A stretch of DNA of 64,000 nucleotides from Thermococcus barophilus MP (lineage in GTDB: Archaea; Methanobacteriota_B; Thermococci; Thermococcales; Thermococcaceae): positions 868,001 through 932,000 of the forward strand of contig NC_014804.1 of NCBI RefSeq assembly GCF_000151105.2. Direction: 5' to 3'. Below, in pieces: positions 1 through 9,067 of the stretch. The stretch's first letter is position 1, and each line of letters opens with the position of its first letter. The notes beneath the pieces are model-generated. The model saw only the letters and a list, made by a program, of their open reading frames with translations, had not been told where the DNA came from and made no database searches. The translations under genes were made by a program, and so were the position numbers.

Positions 1-1089
1 GGTCTCAACGATAGAGCCGACGGCATATGGTCTTGGATCAATGATCTCCTTAGCTCCAAACTTCTTGGCAGCAACGTAACCAGCTCCATACTTCATGCCG
101 CCGTGTGTGAGTGTTGGTCCATCCTCAACAACAAGAACCCTCTTACCTTTGATCAATTCTGGCTTATCAACGAAGATTGGAGAAGCTGCTTCAATGACGA
201 TAGCGTTTGGATTAACCTTCTCGATGTTCTCTCTAACTTTCTGCACGTTCTCCGGATATGCTGTCTCAACCTTGTTGATGATTATGACATCAGCCGAGCG
301 GAAATTCGTCTCGCCTGGGTGGTACTTGAGCTCGTGCCCAGGTCTGTGAGGATCAGCCACAACAATCCAGAGATCTGGTTCATAGAACGGGAAGTCGTTG
401 TTTCCTCCATCCCAGAGGATTATATCAGCTTCTTTCTCTGCCTCTCTGAGAATCTTCTCGTAGTCAACACCTGCATAAACCACGTGACCATAATCAATGT
501 GTGGCTCGTACTCCTCTCTCTCCTCGATTGTACATTCGTACTTGTCAAGGTCTTCATAGGTTGCAAACCTCTGGACAATCTGCTTTCTCAAGTCCCCATA
601 GGGCATTGGGTGTCTTATGACAGCAACTTTATATCCAAGATCCTTCAAAATCTTAGCAACTTTTCTTGATGTCTGGCTCTTTCCTGAGCCAGTTCTGACA
701 GCTGTAACAGCTATAACTGGTTTGCTTGACTTGAGCATTGTGCTCTTAGGTCCAAGAAGCCAGAAGTCGGCACCAGCGGCATGGGCTCTTGAGGCTAAGT
801 GCATGACGTGTTCGTGTGATACATCGGAGTAAGCAAAAACTGCAATGTCAATGTCGTGCTCTTTGATGATTTTCTCTAAGTCATCTTCGCTCCAGATTGG
901 GATACCGTTTGGATAGAGAGGACCAGCCAATTCTGGTGGGTAGATTCTACCCTCAATATCTGGGATCTGAGTGGCTGTAAATGCTACGACTTCATAATCG
1001 GGGTTGTTTCTAAAGAAGACGTTGAAGTTGTGGAAGTCTCTTCCAGCAGCTCCCAGAATAATAACTCTTTTTCTTTTCTTCTCGGCCAT
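1..1089 (-). CDS. Cyclic 2,3-diphosphoglycerate synthetase-type NTPase (partial, C-terminus beyond left edge)
   Basis: The minus-strand frame is open from an ATG at 1089 to the window edge (363 codons, no stop), so the C-terminus is missing. It starts MAEKKRKRVIILGAAGRDFHNF, a dinucleotide-fold-like beginning, and has a P-loop (TGSGKSQTS) near residue 155 and an LWDGGNNDFPF segment near residue 230. This matches the archaeal family annotated as cyclic 2,3-diphosphoglycerate synthetase; in Thermococcales the actual product has not been secured for all members, so the reaction is inferred from family. A GGTGAT Shine-Dalgarno lies 4 nt before the ATG. Divergent from alaX. Confidence 0.85.
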   Translation of the reverse strand, partial: MAEKKRKRVIILGAAGRDFHNFNVFFRNNPDYEVVAFTATQIPDIEGRIYPPELAGPLYPNGIPIWSEDDLEKIIKEHDIDIAVFAYSDVSHEHVMHLASRAHAAGADFWLLGPKSTMLKSSKPVIAVTAVRTGSGKSQTSRKVAKILKDLGYKVAVIRHPMPYGDLRKQIVQRFATYEDLDKYECTIEEREEYEPHIDYGHVVYAGVDYEKILREAEKEADIILWDGGNNDFPFYEPDLWIVVADPHRPGHELKYHPGETNFRSADVIIINKVETAYPENVQKVRENIEKVNPNAIVIEAASPIFVDKPELIKGKRVLVVEDGPTLTHGGMKYGAGYVAAKKFGAKEIIDPRPYAVGSIVET

Positions 1090-1138
1090 TTCAATCACCT
1101 CAAAAATTCCATACCAGCAAAAGGGTATCAATTTTGGC

Positions 1139-1146
1139 ATTTATAA
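1139..1146 (-). promoter_or_regulatory. TATA box of the cDPG synthetase-type gene
   Basis: TTATAAAT on the minus strand. Its centre is about 27 nt before a predicted start of transcription near 1115, leaving a leader of about 26 nt that contains the GGTGAT ribosome binding site. Typical archaeal spacing; not experimentally shown. Confidence 0.5.
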
Positions 1147-1301
1147 CCATTTTCGTTGAATAATGAAAGAGTTTGACAAAAATTCTTTGGATGTGCATTT
1201 TTAAATTGGAAGAAGCTTCGAAAATCAGGTGGCAATCTTTGATTCACAATTACCGGCAAACTTAATAATCCCCAATGCCATCTAATTTTCGGTGTCTCTA
1301 A

Positions 1302-1757
1302 ATGAACGAACTTGAAGTTAGAACCCACACTGCTCTCCATGTTGTTAAGGGTGCAGTTGTCAAAGTGCTTGGAGAAAAAGCAAAGTGGACTGCAAGCGTT
1401 TATGTCAACGGAAATCATGGAAGATTAACAGTCAAATTTGATCGAAAACCCACCCAAGAGGAAATTGCTAAAATTGAGAGGATGGCAAATGAGAAAGTTA
1501 AGGAAAATGTCCCCATTCATGTATATGAACTGCCGAGAGAAGAAGCTGAAAAGAGATTTGGTGAGGATATGTATGATCTATTTCCAATTCCCCCAGAGAT
1601 TAAGACACTAAAAGTAGTTGTTATTGAAAACTGGAATGTAAATGCATGCAACAAACAGCACACAAAAACAACACGGGAAGTTGGAAAGATAAAAATCAAG
1701 AAGGTGAGGTTCAGAAAGAGCAAAGAGTTGCTCGAAATTAGCTTTGATGTTCTATGA
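1302..1757 (+). CDS. alaX: Alanyl-tRNA editing protein AlaX-S
   Basis: Free-standing editing domain that hydrolyses Ser- or Gly-tRNA(Ala), like the second domain of alanyl-tRNA synthetase. The 151-aa size fits the short AlaX-S class. The zinc ligands are all visible: H9 and H13 in HTALH, and C116 and H120 in CNKQH. An AT-rich TATA-like stretch (1261-1270) and a short GGTG seven bases before the ATG support the start at 1302. Stands alone, divergent from the upstream gene. Which mischarged amino acid it removes cannot be told from sequence. Confidence 0.9.
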   Translation: MNELEVRTHTALHVVKGAVVKVLGEKAKWTASVYVNGNHGRLTVKFDRKPTQEEIAKIERMANEKVKENVPIHVYELPREEAEKRFGEDMYDLFPIPPEIKTLKVVVIENWNVNACNKQHTKTTREVGKIKIKKVRFRKSKELLEISFDVL

Positions 1758-1771
1758 CTTAAGCCTGCGCC

Positions 1772-2524
1772 TCACTTCTCAGAGCTCATCATTTCATCTA
1801 CCCATCCTGGCTTTGTGAAACCCTTTTTCACTCCACTGTAAGTAATTATATACATCAGTGGTTTTTCAACATTAGGCGTCTTATAGATGAGGTAATGCCT
1901 CACTGTATGGAGTTTACCATCCCTGTAAACAACTTCAACTTTGTACTGAAAGCTTTCCAGTTTCTTCATGTCCTCTTCTGTGATCTCAGTGCCCATGATT
2001 TTTGAAAGATCTTCCTTATTTGTGACATTCATTATAGCTGTGTACTCATTATTTCCAGTTTTCTTGAATGTAAGTTTTTTGAGGATGTCGCTGTTAATTA
2101 TCCAGCCTTGGTCGTCCCTTGGAACTGTGAGTGTCACAAACGTACCAACTTTGTTCATGAACTCTTTTTCAGAAGTATATAAGGTTGCATTTCTTGGATC
2201 ATCGATTGCAAAATACCCCCTAAAGGTGCTCTCATTCTCAAAGTATATATATCCGTGAGTTTTTAGGGTGAACATTGTTACTGTAAAGTTTATCGCCTCC
2301 CTCACAATCTTACCGTTTTTAGATTCAACGCTGACCCACATGTCAACCATGTCATAAACTCCAGCACTGTTAGGATCAAACATTTTGATTGAAAAACCTG
2401 TTGTTAAGCTATCCGCAGAGTTAAGCTCCATAAGATCAGCCTTTGGATTAGGCTCACTCATACAGCCCGCAGAGAATACAGCAAGCAACATTGCTATAAC
2501 CAAAACGCTGCTGATTTTTCTCAT
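1772..2524 (-). CDS. Predicted secreted lipoprotein, unknown function
   Basis: 250-aa protein beginning MRKISSVLVIAMLLAVFSAG followed by C and a Ser/Glu/Pro stretch: a signal peptide with a lipobox-like Ala-Gly-Cys, so it should be lipid-anchored outside the membrane. The rest is mixed beta-rich sequence with many N-glycosylation-type Asn-x-Thr/Ser sites and no motif I can assign; the overall style resembles LolA/LppX-type lipid-binding lipoproteins but that is only an impression. I chose the ATG at 2524 (GGGGGTG five bases upstream) over a GTG at 2542 that abuts the thrC stop. Probably cotranscribed with thrC. Confidence 0.7.
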   Translation of the reverse strand: MRKISSVLVIAMLLAVFSAGCMSEPNPKADLMELNSADSLTTGFSIKMFDPNSAGVYDMVDMWVSVESKNGKIVREAINFTVTMFTLKTHGYIYFENESTFRGYFAIDDPRNATLYTSEKEFMNKVGTFVTLTVPRDDQGWIINSDILKKLTFKKTGNNEYTAIMNVTNKEDLSKIMGTEITEEDMKKLESFQYKVEVVYRDGKLHTVRHYLIYKTPNVEKPLMYIITYSGVKKGFTKPGWVDEMMSSEK

Positions 2525-2542
2525 AGCTACACCCCCTGACAC

Positions 2543-3700
2543 TTAGATCTGCCCTACCAAACAATCTTTCAGCCTTTTCATTTCACATTCTCTAACTTCA
2601 AATCTCCCCAACTGATGCAGTGTTTTAAGCCCAGCTCCTGTTAGTATGCTCACAACTCTTTCATCTCCCTTAATTCTGCCTTCTTCTCTGAGCTTTTTCA
2701 CAGCTGCTATACCAGTTGCAGAAGCTGGCTGGACAAATACACCCTCTTGAGCCAGCATCCTCTGAGCTTTAAGGATCTCCTCATCACTAACAGCAACACA
2801 CATGCCGTTGAGCTTTCTCAAAAGCCTCAATACAGCGTTTCCGCTCGGCGGGTATGGATTTTCAATTGCATGCGCTATCGTGTGCTGATTTTCAAATCTT
2901 TCAATTTTTTCTTTCCCTTCAATGAAAGCTTTGTAAATCGGTGAGCAACCTTCAGCTTGGACACAAACAAACATTGGCAACTTATCAATAAGCTTACTCT
3001 TTTTGAGCTCAAGGAAGCCTTTTATGATCCCTCTAATCAGACCACCAGAGCTCGTTGGAACTACAACGTAATCTGGCATGACCTCTTCAACAATCTCAAA
3101 GCTGATACCCTTATATCCCTCTATACGGAATGGATCGTCAGAATTTATGAAGTAGATGCCAAGCTTCTGTCCAAGATTAAGGCTTTCATAGTAGAGTTTT
3201 CCGTAATCACCTCTAACTTTTATAACCTCAGCTCCATAAACAGCAATCTGCTTGAGCTTTTCCTCTGCTATGTATGAAGAAACGAGAATATAAGCTTTCA
3301 GCCCTGCTCTCGATGCATAAGCTGCAACACTTGCAGCCATATTGCCAGTTGAAACAGTTCCAACTTTGTCAAAGCCAAGCTGCAAAGCCCTGTGGATTCC
3401 CAAAAATGTTCCCCTATCCTTAAAGCTCCAAGTTGGATTAACAGTTTCGTTTTTTAAATAAAGCTGAATTCCGAGCTCTTTTGAGAGCTTCCTTGCTCTT
3501 ATAAGTGGAGTATCCCCTTCCCCTAAGCTCAAATCCAAGTCAAGTTCAAAAGGAAAGAACTGAACAAAACGTTCCCAAACACTTTTTCCGATTCCAGCAA
3601 AGCCTTCAAAAAGCTTAAGCTCTAAAGGTTCTCCACACTCACACCTTTGATATGGCTTTCTCAGAGAATACTCTCTACCGCAAGCTGTACACCTAAGCAT
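2543..3700 (-). CDS. thrC: Threonine synthase
   Basis: PLP-dependent enzyme converting O-phosphohomoserine to threonine. The 385-aa protein has an N-terminal zinc-ribbon-like piece (C4, C7, C20, C22), the GDTPLI entry, the PLP lysine in SFKDRG near residue 95, and a Gly-rich phosphate-binding STGNMAASVAAYAS segment. Its start overlaps the end of the upstream protease gene by 8 nt, implying translational coupling; the lipoprotein gene follows directly after the stop. The pairing with a protease and a lipoprotein says nothing about its role. Confidence 0.93.
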   Translation of the reverse strand: MLRCTACGREYSLRKPYQRCECGEPLELKLFEGFAGIGKSVWERFVQFFPFELDLDLSLGEGDTPLIRARKLSKELGIQLYLKNETVNPTWSFKDRGTFLGIHRALQLGFDKVGTVSTGNMAASVAAYASRAGLKAYILVSSYIAEEKLKQIAVYGAEVIKVRGDYGKLYYESLNLGQKLGIYFINSDDPFRIEGYKGISFEIVEEVMPDYVVVPTSSGGLIRGIIKGFLELKKSKLIDKLPMFVCVQAEGCSPIYKAFIEGKEKIERFENQHTIAHAIENPYPPSGNAVLRLLRKLNGMCVAVSDEEILKAQRMLAQEGVFVQPASATGIAAVKKLREEGRIKGDERVVSILTGAGLKTLHQLGRFEVRECEMKRLKDCLVGQI

Positions 3701-4811
3701 TCTTCAGCCTCCTAACCGCTGTAAACATAACATATCTCCCTTCCTGCTTAATTGTAAATGATAGTCCAAATTCTGGATGTGCCTTAATGTAGTTATCTCC
3801 AATTGTTTTGAGTGCAGCGTAGAACTTCTCAGCGCTGCTCTCATCTCTCCAAGCAGTTTTCCAAGCCAAGATTAAGCTTGTAGAGTTTTGAGCCAAAATT
3901 AACTTATCCCCCCTCCACCCATCTGCAATCTCCTTTGCTTCTTTTTCCTCATAATTATTAACAAGTAAGAGCAAATAAACATAGAATTCTCCCATCGTGT
4001 CTTCATGGAGTACCCCACCATTTCTAACGCTTAAACTCACATTTTCTGGCAATGTATAGCTCAGATACATTTCTGGGTTCATTACCTGCTGAGTCGTGAC
4101 TGGCAACTTTGAGTATGCACTATTAACCAAACCCCAACCACCTTTCTCGTAGAGATACTGCACAAATTTATCGCCAAAAACGTAAGGGAAAGCGTTTAAG
4201 CTCCAAACGGGGTCTTCGAGGTATAGAGCCGTTATCTTCTCTATTGGGATGTAGTGCCTTTTGCAGTATAAATCAGCGACTAAGTCAGCATCCCCTTCAA
4301 CCAAGGCCCTTATAGCGAGGGTTGAATCTAAAGTTGGCCCAGAATAAGGAGCGTTAAAATTCTGCTTCTGCAAAACATGAGTTAGCTCATGAGCAACAAC
4401 TCTATAAGCAGTTTCCCCACTCTCCAAGAAGTTCTCTTCAATGATGTAGACCTTATTCCCTATGGTTGCAGCAATCCATGAAGCTGTTTGCTCTTTTTTC
4501 TCTTTTGTTAAATTATAGCTTGGAGGGACAAGAAAAGTCATCTTATAGATTGCCTCCCACATTCTAAGTTCATATATATTCTCCTCTGAAGGGCCCCATT
4601 TTTTTAGGGCTTCTTGTCTTGTAATCACAATTATTTTAGGCGATTCTTTGAATGAGAGATTTCTAATCTCCTGAACTTCACTCTCAATCTCCTGAACCTT
4701 TTGGAGTACTTGTTTTGCCCTCTCATCTATTGAACCAACTCTAATTTGATAAAATGATGCAATAAGAATAATGATTAATGTCAATGTTATTAACCCAGAT
4801 TTCTTTCTCAC
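3693..4811 (-). CDS. Membrane-anchored zinc metallopeptidase-like protein (HExxH)
   Basis: One N-terminal hydrophobic helix (GLITLTLIIILIASFY) followed by a short coiled region and a large extracytoplasmic domain. It carries HELTH, the HExxH zinc/catalytic motif, followed about 35 residues later by EGDAD, which could supply the third ligand: a gluzincin-like arrangement. Family not recognised beyond that. I start at GTG 4811 because GGTGG lies 5 nt upstream and the divergent CoA-transferase gene leaves no room for a promoter before the longer ATG at 4859. Overlaps thrC by 8 nt. Confidence 0.75.
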   Translation of the reverse strand: MRKKSGLITLTLIIILIASFYQIRVGSIDERAKQVLQKVQEIESEVQEIRNLSFKESPKIIVITRQEALKKWGPSEENIYELRMWEAIYKMTFLVPPSYNLTKEKKEQTASWIAATIGNKVYIIEENFLESGETAYRVVAHELTHVLQKQNFNAPYSGPTLDSTLAIRALVEGDADLVADLYCKRHYIPIEKITALYLEDPVWSLNAFPYVFGDKFVQYLYEKGGWGLVNSAYSKLPVTTQQVMNPEMYLSYTLPENVSLSVRNGGVLHEDTMGEFYVYLLLLVNNYEEKEAKEIADGWRGDKLILAQNSTSLILAWKTAWRDESSAEKFYAALKTIGDNYIKAHPEFGLSFTIKQEGRYVMFTAVRRLKNA

Positions 4812-4830
4812 ATCTTCCACCTTCGAAAGG

Positions 4831-4856
4831 TTATTTAGTGAAATACGCTTATAATA
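4831..4856. promoter_or_regulatory. Interleaved divergent promoters
   Basis: Two TATA-like boxes lie between the protease start (4811) and the CoA-transferase start (4873): TTATTTAG at 4831-4838 and CTTATAATA at 4848-4856. Spacing suggests the left box serves the rightward gene (start near 4862) and the right box the leftward gene (start near 4825), so the two promoters overlap and may exclude each other. Confidence 0.45.
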
Positions 4857-4872
4857 CATTTGGTGCCGCTAC

Positions 4873-6498
4873 ATGGGAAGGATTGTGGAGATAAACGAGG
4901 CAATTGATGAAATTCCAGACAATTCAATAATAGCTGTTTCAGGATTTAACTTACTTGTTGCCCCGGAGTATCTGCTTCTTAAACTGTTTGAGCACTACAA
5001 AGAGACAGGACACCCGAAGAATATTTTCCTGGAAGTCAATCCAATTCCAACAGCCCCAAACGGTGTTCTCGATAGTATAATGAAAGAAATTTACAATGAT
5101 CCAGATCAAGATTTCCTCTCGGGAATCCTTGTTACATATCCAGGCTGGTCTCCCTATCTGCAAAAGCTGATTCAAGAAAATAAAATTGAAGGATACACAT
5201 GGCCTATCGGAACGGCTTCGTGGTTTTTCAGAGAAATTGCGAGAGGTTTTCCAGGAGTTATAACCAAAGTTGGGATAGGGACGTTCCTTGATGGAAGGCA
5301 GGATGCAGGATATTTAAATGACCTCGCAAAAGAAAAGAAGAGATGTAAAGTTCAGCCGATCGAAATTAACGGAGATGAATATCTCCTATACACCGCTCCG
5401 AAGCCAAATGTTGCATTCATAAGGGGAACAACGAGCGATGAGATTGGGAACATAACAACAGAGAGAGAAGGAGCATTTACAGACATTTTAAATATGGCCC
5501 AGGCTGCTAAATCTCTGCCAAATTCAGGGATTGTGATTGCCCAAGTTGAAAGGATTGCAAGATTCGGCTCTCTTCACCCTCAAGATGTGAAAGTTCCGGC
5601 ACCTCTAGTGGATTATGTAGTCATTGCTCCAAAGGAATACCACAAGCAGAGTGCAAACATTCAGTATGACCCAAGAATTTCCGGTGAGATTATTCCTCCA
5701 GCTAAGCCAAGAGTCCCAGAGATTCCACTAAATATTCGAAAAGTCATTGCAAGAAGAATTCTGCTTGAGATGGTTGGGATCATCAAAAAGCTCGGCAGAC
5801 CAATCTTAGTCAACTTAGGAATCGGCGTCCCATCAGAGGTAGCGGCAATTGCAACCGAGGAAGGCATCCAAGATTACCTCTTCACCACAGTTGAATCAGG
5901 ACCCTTTGGGGGTGTCGCATTAGGCGGACCAGATTTTGGAGCCTCAATAGGACCATTTGCTATAATTTCAATGGCAGATCAGTTTGCCAATTATGAAGGT
6001 GGTGTTATTGATGCTGCGAGCTTAGGATTCATGCAGGTGGATAGGCATGGAAATGTCAATCCTTCAATCTTGCCGGGCAGATTGCCCGGGCCTGGAGGTT
6101 TTCCAGTGATATCATTTGGTTCTCCGAGAATAATCTTTGCTGGAGGATTTACTGCAGGAAAGAGGGATATCAGGGTTGAAAATGGACAATTGAAAATCAT
6201 TAAAGACGGTAGCATTATCAAATTCGTAAATCGAGTCTACAAAATAGTTTATAATGGTAAAGTTGGCTTAGAAAGAGGTCAAGAGGTCATATATGTAACG
6301 GAGAGAGCAGTATTTAAACTGACGAAAAAGGGATTAGTTCTTGAGGAAGTTGCTCCAAGTGTAGACGTAGAAAAAGACATCCTGGCAAAAATGGAATTTG
6401 AACCTAAAATAAGCCCCGTGATAAAAGAAATGGAGAAAAGATTATTCTTAGCGGGCAAAATGAGATTGGAAGAAGAAATCAAAGAAGCACTCAGATAA
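4873..6498 (+). CDS. Acyl-CoA:acetate/propionate CoA-transferase family protein (fused subunits)
   Basis: 541-aa CoA-transferase with both halves of the family in one chain. The N-terminal half carries glycine-rich and NxxG-type elements; the C-terminal half has NLGIGVPSEV and the catalytic-glutamate region VESGPFGG, then SMADQF and FMQVDRHGNVN. This layout fits propionate/acetate CoA-transferases (PCT/YdiF type), which move CoA between acyl-CoAs and free acids. Substrate unknown; in a peptide-fermenting archaeon it could act on branched or aryl acids. GGTG sits 7 nt before the ATG. Convergent with psmB, 18 nt apart. Confidence 0.85.
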   Translation: MGRIVEINEAIDEIPDNSIIAVSGFNLLVAPEYLLLKLFEHYKETGHPKNIFLEVNPIPTAPNGVLDSIMKEIYNDPDQDFLSGILVTYPGWSPYLQKLIQENKIEGYTWPIGTASWFFREIARGFPGVITKVGIGTFLDGRQDAGYLNDLAKEKKRCKVQPIEINGDEYLLYTAPKPNVAFIRGTTSDEIGNITTEREGAFTDILNMAQAAKSLPNSGIVIAQVERIARFGSLHPQDVKVPAPLVDYVVIAPKEYHKQSANIQYDPRISGEIIPPAKPRVPEIPLNIRKVIARRILLEMVGIIKKLGRPILVNLGIGVPSEVAAIATEEGIQDYLFTTVESGPFGGVALGGPDFGASIGPFAIISMADQFANYEGGVIDAASLGFMQVDRHGNVNPSILPGRLPGPGGFPVISFGSPRIIFAGGFTAGKRDIRVENGQLKIIKDGSIIKFVNRVYKIVYNGKVGLERGQEVIYVTERAVFKLTKKGLVLEEVAPSVDVEKDILAKMEFEPKISPVIKEMEKRLFLAGKMRLEEEIKEALR

Positions 6499-6516
6499 GT
6501 GCTTTTTGTTCTATCT

Positions 6517-7116
6517 TTATTCTTTGAATTCCACGAACTCCTCTTTCATCCCCTCTTTTGTAATTACAACCACTTGGATTTTTCTGTCTCCAGTGTAAAC
6601 GTCTCTTTTTCCAGCTGTTCTAACAGCTCTAATTGCCAATTCTCTTGCCTCTTCAATGCTCATATCCTTCCTATAACCTTCTTCAAGAATCGCTATTGCA
6701 AAAGGCGAACCTGAACCCGTTGCTGTGTAGTCGTCAAATATCAAGCCCCCAAGTGGATCAAGATTTGCCAAAGTTGGTTCCTCGACGTATCCGCCGATAA
6801 TTATCTGCACAAGGTAAGGGAACCATTTATTTTCATTTAAAATATTGCTCAAGAGATTTGCCATGGCTTTTGCAGTCATCGGCTTTCCCCATGTGAACTG
6901 ATAATACCGAGCTTCTGCCTCAAGCATCCTCGCAAGCATTTGGACATCTCCAACGCTTCCTGCAGTCGTTATTGCAATCCTATCTGTGATTGGGAGGATC
7001 TTTTTGATGTTGAGGGTTTCGACCATATGGTCGAGAGAAGCCTGAGTATCAGCTGCCAAAACGACACCTTCCTTAACTTTAATTCCAACAGTTGTGGTTC
7101 CAGTCTTCTTTTCCAT
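6517..7116 (-). CDS. psmB: Proteasome beta subunit
   Basis: Proteolytic subunit of the archaeal 20S proteasome. MEKKTG is a very short propeptide; cleavage before TTTVG exposes the catalytic Thr1, and mature Asp17 and Lys33 are in place. GSGSPFA follows in the second half. The 199-aa length is normal for the family. I start at ATG 7116, directly after GGAGGTGAG, not at the longer in-frame start at 7179. Thermococcales normally carry two beta genes; which paralogue this is cannot be settled here, and the alpha subunit is not in the window. Confidence 0.95.
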   Translation of the reverse strand: MEKKTGTTTVGIKVKEGVVLAADTQASLDHMVETLNIKKILPITDRIAITTAGSVGDVQMLARMLEAEARYYQFTWGKPMTAKAMANLLSNILNENKWFPYLVQIIIGGYVEEPTLANLDPLGGLIFDDYTATGSGSPFAIAILEEGYRKDMSIEEARELAIRAVRTAGKRDVYTGDRKIQVVVITKEGMKEEFVEFKE

Positions 7117-7240
7117 ATTCTCACCTCCTAAGGTGAAAATAATCTGGAAACTTTTTAAAGTTTGGCTTAAACACAACACTCAAAAAGAAAAGCAACAGAT
7201 CAACTAACCTTAAAGCAGTTAAAAATTAATAGTTTGAAAT

Positions 7241-7780
7241 TTATTGCTCTATGGAGTCTTTACAGCTCTCACAGACCCATTTCTCCTGTCCACCAATGTA
7301 TACCCTGTAAAGCGGCCCATACTGTCCGCAAACTTCACAGATACCGTAGACCTCAGTTTCGCTTTCCACCGATTCCACTTCCTGCTCTTCACTGTTGTAC
7401 ATTGCCAAGGCTGCAAGCAGGTCAGCTGCAGTTACAAATCCTATTGGCTTGCCCAATTTTGTAACAAGTATTCTCCTAACACCTTTGTCCATCATCAGTT
7501 CAATTGCATCTTGGATGTCATAGTCATATTCAATTCTGACCGGATTCTTAGTCATTATCTCCCTGACTTTAATATGTTTTGGATTCTTACCCTTGGCAAC
7601 AATCTTATCCAAAATATCCCTGTCCGTCACTATCCCAATGATTTCATCATTCTCAACAATCACTGCACTGCTAACCTTATTTTTGGCCAGAATCTTCGCA
7701 ACCTTATCAACGGTATCTTCCGGCTTAACTACCACTGCCTTTCTTTTAAGCACTTGCTCCACAGTTATCTTTGGCATCAT
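7241..7780 (-). CDS. CBS-domain protein with C-terminal zinc ribbon
   Basis: 179 aa. Two CBS motifs (residues about 5-60 and 65-125) form a Bateman module that usually binds adenine nucleotides. The tail has CEVCGQYGPLY and CESC, a four-cysteine zinc ribbon. No enzyme domain is attached, so it is probably a stand-alone energy or nucleotide sensor acting on a partner. AGGAGGG lies 7 nt before the first of two tandem ATGs. Own promoter likely (TTTTTAAG about 45 nt upstream on the minus strand). Confidence 0.85.
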   Translation of the reverse strand: MMPKITVEQVLKRKAVVVKPEDTVDKVAKILAKNKVSSAVIVENDEIIGIVTDRDILDKIVAKGKNPKHIKVREIMTKNPVRIEYDYDIQDAIELMMDKGVRRILVTKLGKPIGFVTAADLLAALAMYNSEEQEVESVESETEVYGICEVCGQYGPLYRVYIGGQEKWVCESCKDSIEQ

Positions 7781-7837
7781 TGCTATTCCCTCCTATTCAT
7801 GTGGAGATATGAGGGGAAACTTAAAAATGTTTTGGGA

Positions 7838-8491
7838 TTAGAGGTTTCTTCTTGCAAACCAGCGTGTGAACGCTAAGAAAAGTATTACGAACGTTATAAT
7901 TCCAATTACGTGAGGGAGATGTGCCAGCTGCGGAGTTACAGCCTTCTGGAGTGTTGACACAGTGGTCGTTGTAGTTGTTGCTTCAGGAGCTCTCTGGATC
8001 GTCATTACTTGGGTAACATTTTCCGCTACAGTTTGAGTAACGTTTTTCATTATTTCTCCCTTTATAACCTTTGGAGCTTGTTCGGCAGGAGCAAACGCAG
8101 CTTTTGAAAGAGTATAGACCCCATAAGCAATTAAACCCGCAATACTTAAGCTGATTACCTGAATTTTCTCAAAAGTTCTTAATATCCTCTCTTTCACAGA
8201 CATTTTTCTTGGAAGGAGGAGTATAGGTTTAGGGGATGCACGGTAAAGTTTGACTTCTTGTAACCTTTTTCCATACCTCTTGCCTGCAACTTCGACCAAT
8301 CCAACTTTAAGCATCTTATCAATATGATACGAAACCGTTGAAAGAGGGAGATCCAACTCTCTGGCAATCTCAGAAAGAGAAAGTGTTTTCTCCTGAAGAA
8401 GCTTCAGAATGGCCAATGATTTCTCGTTCATAAGTATTTGAGCAAGCTCTTTAGCCTTCTCATCATCAACGCTGATCGTCTCAAATTCCAC
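7838..8491 (-). CDS. Membrane-tethered winged-helix (ArsR-like) transcription regulator
   Basis: 217 aa. Residues about 15-85 are a winged helix with LSEIARELDLPLSTVSYHID, the recognition-helix pattern of ArsR-type regulators. Then come a basic linker, a transmembrane helix (VISLSIAGLIAYGVYTLS), a roughly 65-residue extracellular stretch rich in Thr/Val with N-glycosylation sites, a second transmembrane helix (VIGIITFVILFLAFTRWF) and RRNL at the end. The DNA-binding domain is thus held at the membrane, suggesting one-component sensing of something outside. Start at GTG 8491 with GGTGAG four bases upstream. No ligand or target is visible. Confidence 0.8.
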   Translation of the reverse strand: MEFETISVDDEKAKELAQILMNEKSLAILKLLQEKTLSLSEIARELDLPLSTVSYHIDKMLKVGLVEVAGKRYGKRLQEVKLYRASPKPILLLPRKMSVKERILRTFEKIQVISLSIAGLIAYGVYTLSKAAFAPAEQAPKVIKGEIMKNVTQTVAENVTQVMTIQRAPEATTTTTTVSTLQKAVTPQLAHLPHVIGIITFVILFLAFTRWFARRNL

Positions 8492-8617
8492 AAAACTCAC
8501 CAATAGAACTAAGCAGGCAATAAATATTAAGATTTTCTTTTACTTCAAATAAGTCTGGAATTAAAACTTAGAAATCTGTAAAGTGATGAAAAGGAAAGAA
8601 AAGCTAAACTATTAACT

Positions 8618-8893
8618 TCATGGCTTCTCCAAAATGATCTCAATTGTTGAGGTGTTTGCTGTCCTTCCGTCTGCAGTTGGGAGCTCCTCTGTGCCTATCT
8701 TGATCTCCTTAACCCTAACCTCTGGCAAGAACCTGTTCCTGACGATTTCTGCAACGTCAACAGCTCTGCTTATAGCTCTCCCTCTTGCTTTAATTGAGAC
8801 CTCCTTTGCACCCTCGTTGAACTGGGTTATAACGGCAAGGACGTAGTTCATAACAGGCTTCTTTCCGATGTAAACAACATGCTCTTCTGCCAT
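8618..8893 (-). CDS. albA: Chromatin protein Alba
   Basis: 91-aa dimeric DNA/RNA-binding protein that coats archaeal chromosomes. [20 protein letters not shown] carries the paired lysines of the Alba DNA-binding surface, and the [14 protein letters not shown] helix is typical. The ATG at 8893 is preceded by GGAGGTG; longer upstream starts were rejected. A strong TATA box (AGTATTTAA, 8942-8950 minus) predicts a 27-nt leader, as expected for a highly expressed gene. Divergent from purB. Confidence 0.95.
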   Translation of the reverse strand: MAEEHVVYIGKKPVMNYVLAVITQFNEGAKEVSIKARGRAISRAVDVAEIVRNRFLPEVRVKEIKIGTEELPTADGRTANTSTIEIILEKP

Positions 8894-8941
8894 CTTTGGC
8901 ACCTCCGAAAGTTTTGTCATAGCCTTTTCGTGAGTTTTACG

Positions 8942-8950
8942 TTAAATACT
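8942..8950 (-). promoter_or_regulatory. albA TATA box
   Basis: AGTATTTAA on the minus strand with its centre about 26 nt before a start of transcription near 8920. Spacing to the GGAGGTG and ATG at 8893 is standard. Confidence 0.5.
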
Positions 8951-9067
8951 TTTCGGTGGGTTGAATATTCAGCAAAAATGTACCATGGATTTCTCCATCG
9001 CTTAGACATAAAGATGTTCATGGCAAATGCTTTTAAGATAAAATTATTACATCAATTTGGTGATATC

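Noticed and set aside
8579-8625. GTGATGA near 8583 as a C/D sRNA box C
   Set aside because: No CTGA box D within 60 nt and it precedes the alba stop.
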